The notes under the pieces are model-generated. The model saw only the letters and a list, made by a program, of their open reading frames with translations, was not told the origin of the DNA and did no database searches. DNA of 64,000 nucleotides from Ailanthus altissimus (lineage: Eukaryota > Streptophyta > Magnoliopsida > Sapindales > Simaroubaceae). Where the stretch lies: NCBI GenBank assembly GCA_946807835.1, contig OX327683.1:37197001-37261000 (forward strand), written 5' to 3'. Positions 13,325-23,636 of this stretch are shown in pieces (position 1 is the stretch's first letter; every line of letters begins with the position of its first letter). Position numbers and translations under genes: made by a program.

Positions 13325-15911
13325 GCAACGTTAAGAGGAAAAAGAGATCTTCCACCGGCTCACTACACAGTAGAAATAAAGTCATACACAAAACTATTTA
13401 ACTCACAGGCAAAGCTGGAAAGATAAAGAGTCTGGTGTTTTTGAAGCCGAGCGCTATAAATGGTGGGTAATCATTATTCCAAGTCTCATGATGCCTTACT
13501 TTTCAATAGTTGTTTTTGTATGTACATATCAATAAACTATATATATAAATTTGCTTCCCATGAAATCGGCTGTTTCCAATTTGTTGTTGCCATATAGGAG
13601 GTTGGTTTTCTATCCAAATGGAAAAAAGGCAGATGGTGGAGATGGGCATATTTCCCTTTACTAGGCAATAGATAAAAGCAATAATTTTTCCGATAATTGG
13701 AGGGTGCATGTCACCTTCAAACTGCTTGTGCAAGATCAAAACAACAAGAAGTTTTATGCCGTCCAGGGTAACATAATTTAATTTGTAATCCTTTTACTTT
13801 TTACAAATATAATCAATATACAAGGCTTTTAAGAGATGTTAATGTCATTTTATATCATTGATGGTAAAGGGCCAGTAAGGCTTTTTGACAAGAGCAGGAC
13901 TGAGTGGGGATTCAGCCAATTTCTTTCCCTTGAAAGCTTTAATGAACCTTCAAATAGGTACCTACTAAACGACCGCTGTGTTTTCGGGGCTGAGGTTTAT
14001 GTCGTTCAACCTACTGGCGATGGGAAAACTCTATCCATTGTCAAAAATCCTGCTGGTGGGACTCACACTTGGAAGATAAGCAAATTCTCAACGTTTGCCG
14101 AAACAGCTCATTTCTCTCGCGCATTTACTGTTGGAGATAGAGAATGGTATATGATACAGCTTCGAATTTTCATTATTTTAATATCATATTTCTTCGGTAA
14201 ACTGTAGTATATATTTATAATTGTGAGAATATTGATCGAAAATTATCGAAATATGTTTTGGAGAAGTAAGTTAAGTGCGTAGGATACATATGGATTGAAG
14301 ATTAATGTGAAAAGAGGCGAAAAATGAAGAGGGGCGCACCAAGCGCTAGCGCTGCGGCACCCAATCCAGCACCTGAGCGCTGCAGCGTCACGAGATCAAC
14401 GCCTCAGTGCTCAGACGGGCGCGCCAGCGCCGCGACAGTGAGAGCCCAGCACCGCAGCGCTGGAAACAGGAACAGTATCCCAAAATAAGAAAACTTCTTT
14501 ATTTCGTCTCTCACTTGTTTTAGGACTCCCTAATACGACTCTCACATGTATAAGGTAAACCAAAGACGTCTCCAAAATCTATATAAAGACTATCAATTGA
14601 CTTGTAAACACATTTTTTTGTGATAAATTAGAAGTCTTAGTGATCATCAACAATTTTTGTGATTCTTTGTGAAAAAAAATTTTAGAGTAAAAGAGAGAAT
14701 TTTTTTTATGATCTTTTTTTGTAAAATATATACTTTATAGGTACTTTGTGATTCATAATAAGAGAAGAGTGTGATCTTGATCTGCGCTATGAACATAGAT
14801 AAATTATCGAATTACGTAATTTTTTGTGTGTTCTTCTTCTATTCCCTTCTCTCTTTATTCTTTAATTACTTATTCTACATATATTATATAGGTGATTTTA
14901 CTTGTTTATGTATTTTCGCTTTAACAATAATATATATTGATTAGTGAAATACATTAATTTAATTCTTTATTATTTTGTTCCGATATCAGGAAATTGAAAT
15001 TTTATCCTATGGGGACTAACACTGGAAAGGGCAATTATTTATCAGTTTTCTTAACGTTAACTGATATGAAAAGTCTTCCACCTAAACGGCCACTTTTTGC
15101 AGAATTCAAGCTGCGATTAATTGACCAATTGCGCCACATTAACCATTTTGAATGAAAATGTGAGTTTTCAGGGATACAATTCTTTATTTAAAATTTTTTT
15201 TTTTCAAAAAAAGCAAATTAAGAATCTGTTTGCGTGTTGTAATTTTAAAGCCGTAGCTGCACTATTTAGTTCGCCATTATAGAATTCACCTTACGCTTAT
15301 TTGTTCGACACTACACTTTAATTCTACACTTTTAAAAGGAGCATCAACTCTTACAATTTCATATTTATTTATCAAAATGACTCGAAATGTTTCAAAAAAA
15401 AAAGTCAACATACCACATAAAAAAAAATCATGTCCTTCATAATCTCTAAAGATAGGTGTCTTAACTACCTACTATTGTTTCATTTCCATTATTCATTAAA
15501 TCTGCTTAAAATAATCTCTTTTGCCAGATTATTTCCAATATAATTATAAAAAATTAGTTTTTTTAAAAATTTCAAACCAAACTTCTGAAACTGAAATAAA
15601 AGTACTAACTGAAAATATGAGTGTTTGGTAAGTACATCATAAGAACTTTTGTACTAAATAAATCTTAAAGTCTCTACCATACCTTCTCGAGTCCGTCTTT
15701 ATAATTTTTTGTCAGGAATTAATTAAAAAAGAAGAAGCTGATATTAAGCTATTTTGTGGCAGATGATGATTGGTTTACTACAAACGACACTACATATGGC
15801 ACCTACAAGTTTATATCGCTGGAAGATCTCTATAAAGTCCCCAAAGGATTCGTTAAGGACGATACTTTAATAGTTGAAGTACAATTTCTTTCCATTTCTG
15901 TGGCCAATTAA
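13325..15911 (+). pseudogene. TRAF/MATH-domain protein pseudogene, copy 1
   Basis: Exon remnants are at 13325-13462, 13598-13767, 13861-14146, 14990-15159 and 15763-15911. Translated piecewise they give two MATH domains: RDLPPAHYTVEIKSY and LVFYPNGKKADGGDGHISLY, then EWGFSQFLSLESFNEPS, NPAGGTHTWKISKFS and DDTLIVEVQFLS. Plant MATH proteins of this type are usually substrate-binding or adaptor proteins. Lesions seen: a frameshift giving TAA at 13424 in LER(Y)KESG; TAG at 13662 replacing a residue after ISLY; the acceptor before 13861 reads TG instead of AG; and TGA at 15153 near an exon end. A 705-bp solo LTR lies in the intron after 14146. A possible first exon near 13100-13200 is too weak to call. 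Confidence 0.85.
14222..14926. mobile_element. solo LTR in a MATH pseudogene intron
   Basis: The element starts TGTGAG and ends TTTAACA. It is flanked on both sides by the 5-bp target duplication ATAAT (14217-14221 and 14927-14931). It has a GC-rich core of repeated GCGCTGCAGCGC-like motifs and a CTATATAAAGAC promoter motif followed by TTGTAAACAC. The Copia LTRs at 28 and 30.5 kb share this architecture and a similar end (TTTCGCCTTCAACA), so it probably belongs to a related Copia family. No internal domain remains, as expected after LTR-LTR recombination. Confidence 0.85.
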
Positions 15912-16871
15912 TTAGAATCGGGCTGCTCATTTGCCTTTCGTGTTAATTTCAGATTTAGTAATAATTTGGGATTTCGGCCGGAGAGATATAGCTTTTATTT
16001 TGAGTCTCAATAATTCTGTTTTTGAATTCAATCTTCGAATTTGTGTTCTTTCGATCAAAATCGTTGTATGGGTTTTTTTTTTTTTTTCCTCATGTGGAGT
16101 AATCATCTAATCAATCTTTTTTTTTTTCAACCAGCGTACAACTAAACAATTTAAATACCCAAATAATCGTTTATTTTTCTTTTATATTTAAACTTGAATC
16201 GTTTATTTCTTTTTTTAAATTTATATTTTTTTGATTTATTATAAATTTTATTAATTTAAACATTCATCAATAATAATAATACATGCAATATTTTTTTTTC
16301 ATAACTCAAATCTCTACAACGTATGCATGCATGATATTGGGTAAATTCTTGTAATAACTAAACGTTTATATTCATTAACGTTATTCCTTCATACAAATAT
16401 TACATTGACGGTCTTTGTTTAATCATTTCACATGCATTTGGTAAGTTTATGTCTTCGTTAATCCCAATTCATGTTTTATATTCACACGGCATCATCATAG
16501 CATAATAAATTCCTAGCTAAAATTAATGATATTTTATCTTCAATAATGTATATTGACTTTAATTACAGTCTTTGTTTTCATTTTATTGGCTATTATTTAA
16601 ATTATTTGTTTTAGCTATACGTCTTCAATTTCATTATTAATTTCAACCTCGCATAACCGGAATCTTTTAACTTGTTCAAATGAAATCGACAAATGTTAAC
16701 TGATTAAACTTATTAATAACATCAACTTTTTATCTAACTATAGTCTTTTGTTAACATTTAATTAGCATCAGTCATGCTATATATTTGTTCTATGGCCATG
16801 TTTAATTAATTTTTGAAATCAATGCGACTCTCATATTCACATATTTGTTATAAAAAAAAGTTACTTTTGAT

Positions 16872-17133
16872 AACATGACATTGGTTTTATTCTTATTACT
16901 TAAACTTATTCATATTCAATAATGACAATTTAATTTAAATTAGATGACCTTGATCACCGCATCTGTTTTATTGATTTTGATGGGTATTTGTTAAAGAAAG
17001 ACTTGATTCTCTAATATTATGACATTGGTTTAATTCTTATTACTTAAACTTATTCATATTCAAACATGTCAATTTAAATTAAATTAGATGACCTTAATCA
17101 CTGATCTTTTTTTCTTGATTTTGATGGGTATTA
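16872..17133. repeat. direct repeat, two units of about 110-115 bp
   Basis: The units at 16872-16987 and 17022-17133 share TGACATTGGTTT, CTTATTACTTAAACTTATTC, AAATTAGATGACCTT and GATTTTGATGGGTAT, with small indels. They are separated by about 35 bp. Non-coding. Confidence 0.8.
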
Positions 17134-17303
17134 TGTGATTTGTTGTGGTTAGGTCATCTTTAGTTTTCTATTAATGCCGGCCTCGTATTCATAGACCCCT
17201 GAAATTTTATCACATCACATCGCATCATTTAATTCTTGTTAATTAAACATATATATATATATTAATAAGTAATTCCATCTTGATTTAGAATAATCTTAAT
17301 AAT

Positions 17304-17520
17304 ATGAATAATGCTATATGTATATATATATATATAGTTAGAATATAAATTTTATATCTTAAGTAATATGATATTTAATATGTCTATTGTTGATTGATAT
17401 TATATAACCATCGTATTAATAAAAAATAAAATAATAACTAACTGACACGTTGTAATCACTAATTAGGAATACATCATATAAAATATAAATTTTATATTTT
17501 AATTATATAGATAACATTAT
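17304..17520. mobile_element. MITE-like element
   Basis: A roughly 215-bp AT-rich segment with imperfect inverted ends (AATAATGCTATAT and ATATAGATAACATTATT). It contains ATATAAATTTTATAT and AGTAATATGATATTTAATATG motifs. A related segment is at 41076-41292. It is non-coding. The superfamily cannot be told from the ends alone. Confidence 0.4.
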
Positions 17521-18715
17521 TATTATTATTATTTAGAATATAAATTTTATATTTAAAATATGTATTTCTAATATCAATGATGGTTGCCTTTGGATGCTGA
17601 TGTTGACGTAGATTACTAAACGTGACATCAGTTATGGTGGCAATTTTTTTATTTTAATTTAATTTTTATAAAAATATTTAGTAAAAATTTAAATTAATTC
17701 AGTGATAACACACGATGATTAGTAAATATTTGATTAAGGGTATTATGATAAAAATAACAGAAAAATAAATATTTAATAACAAATTTTTAATAGTATGAAT
17801 TAACGTAATAATTATTAAAACACAATAGACTATGTTGATATATATATCTTAAAATAAGAAATTAAAATGTCAATTTTTCAAAAATTTATATATAAATTAC
17901 CCATTTTGGAATAATGATTGCCTATTTAATATTTATATGCTAAAGGAATGATTCATGAAAGGCTTTGGTTAAAGTTTTAAGGCCAAAGCACATCAGAGTT
18001 TTCTGGATCTGATATTAGGATGATTACTCCATTTGTGGTTGAAACTTATCGTTTTAGTCCTCGAACTCTTATCATTTTCACATAGATGATAAAATTATTT
18101 CTGACCAGATCACCTCTAATTTCTTTGTTTAATACTATCCTCAAGTTCATAGTCTTTTTGAAAAGATTCACATGACATCAGAGAAATTATTACCTATATT
18201 AAACATATTTTTATTCAATAATTGTGACTTAATTTGCATTGACCTTAACTATAATTTTAATTTCTTTAATCACTTCATTCATTCAATAATAGTAATAACT
18301 TGATTAACATTGACCTCAATACAGTCTTTCTTTAATCATTCCATTGGCAAGTATATCTAATTACTTGTAATCCCTAGTTATTATATATTATTATTATTAT
18401 TTATTTTCTGTCAAACTTTGTAGTTTAAAAAAAAAATACTTAAATCGGCATATATTTAGATTTTGTTATGTCTTTGGCTAATCATGCAAACGAAAAGCTA
18501 AACTTAGCAACATTACCTTTAATAAATTCATACATTGTCACTTTTCTGGTTCAGGGATAGCGATGGCGCCCAATATTCTACATGGTATGTTCTTACTTTT
18601 ATTCTAAACAGATGCTTTAGCTCCTTCAAAATTTGCATAACATCAAAATATGTAATTGTTTTATAAAATGGAGAACCAAAAAAAGTTTCGCAAACTGATG
18701 CATTGCAACAATTGC

Positions 18716-19910
18716 AAGCTTCCTCCGTCTCACTACTCGTTAAAAATAAAGTGATACTCTCTGCTACTGAGCTCAAACACCGAAAAATATGAATCTGGTA
18801 AGAATTAGAGGAATGGATTGAGTTAATTTTCGCTCATTGACTTTTATTTACTTTGATATATAGGAGGATGGTTCTGTACCCAAATAGAAACAAGCAAAGA
18901 GATGGGAGTGGCTATTTCCCTTTACCTGGAAATAGATGGCACAGATTCTATTCCTCATGACTGGGAAATTTTCGATAACTAAAATTATTCGTATTTGATC
19001 AGAAACATGACAAGTACCTGACTTTTGTTCAACATGATTGGCACATTTAATATCTTGTGCTACCTGCCTTGTTATTATAGTAGTGACCTTCTTGTTGCTT
19101 ATTAATTTTGTTTTGTTAAAAAAAATGTGTAGATGGCGATGAGCCAGTAAGGCGTTTTCGTAAGAACAAAACTGAATGGGATTTCGACCAATTGATTTCT
19201 TTAGAATACTTCATGGACACTGATAATGGATACCTTGTTGATGATTGCTGCGAATTTGGAGCTGAAGTTTCTCTCATCAAACTTGCCTGCGAAGGCGAAA
19301 TCCTTTCCATGGTTGAGAAACCTGCTGGAGGAACCCATCACATTTTGAAGCTAAACAATTTCTCAAAATTACATAACAATGTCTACTTCTCTGATGAGTT
19401 TACAGTTGCCGAGAGAAAATGGTATTAATTGTACTATATGTACACCTCCACTTAATTATATCATACGTAATATCTAGATTAATTAGTCCTAATGATTCCA
19501 GGAAAGTATCGGCTTACCCGGGAGGATATGACACTGGAAAGGACAATTCCCTATCAGTTTACTTGCGGCCAACTGATACCCAATACCTTCCACCTAAGAG
19601 GAAGGTGTATGCAGAATACAAGTTGCGATTACTTGACCAGAAGGAAAACAATCATCTCGAAAAAACAGGTGAAGTTCATCGCTAGCTGGATACTAAATTT
19701 TGAGTACTTTTGGAGCAATTAGCTAACATTTAATGACAAATTTTTGGTGCAGTTAAACATTGGTTTGAGACTCTTGAACATGGTTACCCCAAGTTTCTGT
19801 CGCTAGAGGATTTGCATGAACCCTCCAAGGGATACATTGTCAATGATACTTTAATTGTTGAAGTAGAAATTCTAGCCCACGTCAGGGAATGCAATTGTAG
19901 GTCACACTGA
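18716..19910 (+). pseudogene. TRAF/MATH-domain protein pseudogene, copy 2
   Basis: Exon remnants are at about 18716-18797, 18864-19035, 19133-19421, 19502-19668 and 19753-19910. The first MATH domain is damaged: TGA at 18752 in KLPPSHYSLKIK, loss of the usual VFEAERYKW end of that exon, and several frameshifts in 18905-19030 (YPNRNKQRDGSG, DGTDSIPHDWEIFDN and KLFVFDQKHDKYLT lie in different frames). The second half is clean: EPVRRFRKNKTEWDFDQL, FGAEVSLIKL, KPAGGTHHILKLNNFS, LSVYLRPTDTQYLPP and VNDTLIVEVEI, with intact GT-AG junctions and a natural stop at 19908. It is a tandem duplicate of copy 1 with independent lesions. A truncated single-MATH protein from an internal start (for example the ATG at 19192) cannot be excluded. 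Confidence 0.8.
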
Positions 19911-19924
19911 TCTCTCACTCCTGG

Positions 19925-20420
19925 GATGCATCCCTTTTGCTCTGGTGGTATGCTAGTATGACACGCGAGATCCCATCATAGAATATTTCCCACAGGATCA
20001 AGGACAGCAGCAGATAAAACAAAGAGAGAAAATCGCTAATGGTTTCTGTTATACGAAACTTTCTTTACCCCGGGCTTCCTTCCCTAGCTTTATCGAAATG
20101 GAATATAACTCATTCTTTAGTTTCAGTGCTAAAGCCTAAATGGGAGCCTAGTTCAATAGCTGTATTCATGATCCATACAGGCCCATGGTTCCATGAGCAC
20201 CCGTCCTGGAAGAAAGAAAGAAAGAAAGAAAGGTCCACCAGATAGTGAACCCCTCTGACTGACGAGATCATGGCCCAGTCTCCGCTCTCGAAGTTCGTAA
20301 TTTCGAAAATCAATGTTTACAACGGGATTCCGCTACAAGAATATCATGGCACCGAGCACATTAGAAGACTATCTTCTGATGTGCCGTGTCTGGTTTTGCT
20401 TTTATCTAAATCTCGTCCTA
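19925..20420. other. possible organellar (mitochondrial) DNA insertion
   Basis: Directly after MATH copy 2 the base composition changes to near-balanced, with long stop-free stretches on the plus strand (for example 20039-20245) but no recognised protein. A GAAA tetranucleotide run lies at 20211-20230. Texture and motif style resemble plant mitochondrial intergenic DNA. Judged by composition only; not proven. Confidence 0.4.
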
Positions 20421-20429
20421 ATTATATAA

Positions 20430-21380
20430 ATTTACAAATGATGTGAACGATTCCGGTTTGTGATCCGAATAAATATGTATGTTTCTTTGCAGGCGGTCAT
20501 AATTGGTGTTTTAAATTCTTGCTGATTGGAAATAAGAATTTTGCATTGTTGTGCAAGAGAATAGCAACTAACTATTATTGTTATTATTTTTGTAGGCACT
20601 AGTTAAACCTCTATGAGATAATAATCAAGGGAAAAATTATTGTAGGCACTAGTGTGGCGGCTATTGGCCCGAAATGTGTTAAAATGTAAAAAAGGATTTT
20701 TTTTATAATGATTTTATCTTATAATAATAGGTGTTTTTAGATTTTGAAACCTATAAGATTTAAAATTCAACAACATATTCTCTTGTATAACTAAACTTTA
20801 ACCCAACAATTTTTTAACTTCAACAACTTGGCTCTCTCATTCTTTAAATTTTTTATAGGCCTCGGAGAATTTTATTTAAATTAAGATGAAAAACACTTAG
20901 TCAAAGGAATTAATGTAATAAGCCTTACCCTTATAATATCTAATATAAGAGAGACCCAAATCCCAATAAGAAGGTAACATAATACAAAGATAAAGGAAAA
21001 GAAAAAAAAACTTATAGGAGGGAAAGCCATTGAAATCTCGAGAAAGAAAGCTTTGATCATTGAAGGAGCAGTGTTCCACCAAGTAAAAGAATTGAACTGC
21101 AAACTAAATTTACTATTGCATCTGCAGCTAGCCCCATTTCTCTCTCCGAAGAAATGAGAAAAGTGAATGCTCATATATATTACTTTAAAAAAAAAAAAAG
21201 AATGTTCATATATAGCTTTCATAAAAAACAAGAAATATTTTCAAATAATTTTTGGGTACTACAAATTATCTAACATGCAATAAAGGGCTTGATATATGAA
21301 AATGTATGTGTAATGAGGGCTAATTTTTATACACAAACAAAATTTTAAAATTAAAAAAATTGATCATTTAATCAAAGTTT
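20430..21380. other. intergenic, no gene seen
   Basis: AT-rich sequence with poly-A/T tracts. Open frames on the minus strand near 20.9-21.2 kb are Phe/Ser/Ile-rich, low complexity and not credible. Confidence 0.55.
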
Positions 21381-21439
21381 TGTCGTTAGAGAAATTTAAC
21401 TGTTACGAAGAAATACATGGGTTAATCATCAAATAACAT

Positions 21440-21686
21440 ATAGTAATCTGTAAGTTTGGGAATACACCATTATCGCCGTTTGAACACGAATTCGTATGAG
21501 ATTGACCGTACGATCACGATCTCTTAAAAATTCAAATTAATTAATCAAAGCCTCAATTTATTGTAATAAGTCGTCCAATCAAAAGGAAATTGGAGTAACG
21601 ACAAGAATTTAACAGTGGATGCTTGCGATTCACGCACACTGCACTCTCGTCGCTTTTCTTATTATATATTCAAACTCGGACCTTTT
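21440..21686 (+). promoter_or_regulatory. duplicated DUF1639 promoter region (truncated copy)
   Basis: The sequence parallels the region upstream of the intact gene at 23637, with shared stretches such as TTTATTGTAATAAGT, AATTTAACAGTGGA and ATGCTTGCGATTCACG. The G-box CACGTG of the intact copy is CACGCA here. The matching 5' leader resumes at 22153 after a 461-bp insertion. Confidence 0.65.
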
Positions 21687-22147
21687 TGTTAAAATTACAA
21701 CACCAAGTTAAATTAATTACAATACTAAGCTCAATATTAAGTATAAATATTTACAAGCTCAATTCTTGAAATTTCTAAATTATTTAAGATATTTTAAAGT
21801 TAATAATTAAAGATATAAATATTATAAACTTGTGTGGTTAATAAATTTTTATATTATTTTATTTGTGTAGTTTTGATTTGTTGTAACTAAATATAAATAT
21901 CTCCTTCCTCATTTAGTTTTGCAAGCAAACAAGCAAGCAAGTTAAGAATAAATAGTTGATTAAGTATTTGATCAATTGTTGAGAGTTTAGTGTGTTAGAG
22001 AGTTAAGCAAATAATAAGTTCAACAAAAAGTGTGTGAGTGTTGTGTTGTAAGTAAGAAAGAGTGAGAATTTTTAAAATTTGTATTGTAAATTTTAAATTT
22101 ATTGTATTAATAAAAATATTCCATTTGTCATCTATTATTCTCTACAC
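21687..22147. mobile_element. solo LTR between promoter and hairpin locus
   Basis: This 461-bp segment is missing from the homologous leader of the gene at 23637. It begins TGTTAAAATTACAACACC, ends ATTCTCTACA and is bordered by CTTTT (21682-21686) and CTTCT (22148-22152), a 5-bp target duplication with one later change. It is AT-rich, with GTGTGAGTGTTGTGTTG near the end, as in plant Copia LTRs. It would separate the old promoter from the DUF1639 fragment, or supply its own promoter. Confidence 0.7.
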
Positions 22148-22224
22148 TTCTTAGGTTTCCTTTTTTCTCATAAAATCCATCTAAATTTGATCAAAGCAAA
22201 TTCTTCTTCCAAGAAAAATTCCCA

Positions 22225-22436
22225 ATGGCATCAACTCTTTCATTGCCATCATAATCTTTGAACAACTTCTCGTTGGTTGCTGCAGTTGCAATGGGGGCCA
22301 ACTCCCTCCGGCTCCATCCAAGCCAACACCCACCTCTATCGCCAACTCTCCGACATCATTCTCAAGTCATCTCAAAATGACTTGTCGTCAATTCTCACCT
22401 CTCCCAACGACAAACTTTCGACGGGTTCACACACAA
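22225..22436 (+). pseudogene. truncated DUF1639 copy ending in a hairpin
   Basis: The sequence aligns with codons 1 to about 65 of the gene at 23637 (ATG at 22225, MASTLSLPS). A stop TAA at 22252 replaces the Gln codon at position 10, and indels follow near 22275-22290. Similarity to the sense strand runs to about 22430, then the sequence turns back on itself. The C-terminal DUF1639 core is absent. Downstream, 22512-22568 matches in the same sense the region upstream of the minus-strand gene at 48673, so the locus is a rearranged chimera. It cannot encode the family protein. Confidence 0.85.
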
Positions 22437-22512
22437 AAAATTGTGTGTGAACTCGTCGAAAGTTTGTCGTTGAGAGAGGTGGGAATTGACGACAAGTCAT
22501 TTTGAGATGACT
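22365..22512. repeat. near-perfect 72-bp inverted repeat (hairpin) of DUF1639 sequence
   Basis: The left arm 22365-22436 pairs base by base with the right arm 22441-22512 around a 4-nt AAAA loop. I checked all 72 positions: 69 Watson-Crick pairs, two G:U wobbles (22395/22482 and 22424/22453) and one C/A mismatch (22404/22473), with no indels. The left arm is the sense strand of DUF1639 codons about 45-65; the right arm is antisense to them. Plus-strand RNA would fold into a long dsRNA stem of the kind cut by plant Dicer-like enzymes. Whether it is transcribed is unknown. Confidence 0.97.
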
Positions 22513-23512
22513 ACAATAAATTCTATTGTTTTCAAAACAAAGAAAGGGAGAAGACTTGCACATGAGCATAATATCTGAGTTGTATTCGATTTTGTTATAA
22601 AGTTAGGGATCATTAACACCCTGCATTGATTAATTAATATCTGAGTTATATTTGATTTTGTTGTCTTTTGGGTACATGAGTCTTATATTAAATTGTGATT
22701 CTGCAAAGTAATTAATGTATATATGGCAATTTCAATTTTATCCTTTGCATTTGCCTTGTCTTTGCACCATCTTCCATCATTCATTAGAACAAGCAACTAA
22801 CGAGAAACTAAATGCTTTTGAAAATTTGGTGATAGTTACTATTAGTGAGATTCAAGACTGATAAATTTGATTATGAGAGAAAAGAATCACTGAATTCACT
22901 AGAGAAGAAATACACGTTGGTTGATTTCCGTGGCAGTTGTTTGTCTAACTTTTAAATTTGGTCCTTCAATTTGCTTAGAAACTAATCTAGACAGAGGTGG
23001 AATGTAACCATATTCGTATTCATATTCATCTCCATTAAGAGTTTGACATGTAACCATGCTTTGCTTAATTTGCTACAAACCAAACAACTGCTAGTTGTGG
23101 TTTTTGCTAGCATGTCATTGAAATGCTGCTTGCAACATTTAATTTTTGTTTTCAAACACTTAAATTAGTTGAAATTTTCATAGCGAGTGTAAATTATCTG
23201 ATCAGATATTGTATGTGCAATAAGGATTTGTTTTTTTTTTATATACATAAAACATCCTTTTTTTATTCCCAAAAAAAATATATTTAATCGAAGTTTTATC
23301 CTTAGAATACAGAGGATCATACAACACGTGCACCTCAGCGGCTCAGCTCGCATTCGTTCGAGATCAGCCATGCGATTATGATCTCTTAAAAAGTCAAAAG
23401 TCTAAGTCTCGGTTTATTGTAATAAGTTGATCAATCGAAAGGAAAGTACCTACGGATCCCAGAAGAGAAACAGAGTTGAGAATTTAACAGTGGACTGTGG
23501 ATGCTTGCGATT

Positions 23513-23550
23513 CACGTGCACGCTCACTCTGATTGTTGCTCTTATAAAGG
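23513..23550 (+). promoter_or_regulatory. DUF1639 gene promoter: G-box and TATA box
   Basis: CACGTG at 23513-23518 inside GATTCACGTGCACGCTCACT, then CTTATAAAGG at 23541-23550, about 90 bp before the ATG at 23637. Both sit at the same spacing in the inverted copy (47006-47011 and 46975-46982). The G-box is a likely binding site for bZIP or bHLH factors. Confidence 0.7.
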
Positions 23551-23636
23551 AACGGGGACTCGCTTAGGTTTCTTTTCTCATAAAAGCTATCTGAATTTGA
23601 TCGAAGCAATTTATTCTTGAGAGAGAAAATTTCCCA

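Larger units (their letters stand above)
15912..18700. other. intergenic DNA between the two MATH pseudogenes
   Basis: AT-rich, with long T tracts. It holds a direct repeat of about 110-115 bp (16872-16987 and 17022-17133; both share CTTATTACTTAAACTTATTC and end in GATTTTGATGGGTAT). It also holds a MITE-like segment near 17304-17520 bounded by AATAATGCTATAT and an inverted near-match. No gene seen. Confidence 0.6.

Noticed and set aside
20881..21231. Minus-strand frames of 61-116 codons
   Set aside because: Phe/Ser/Ile-rich translations of poly-A/T tracts; not a protein.
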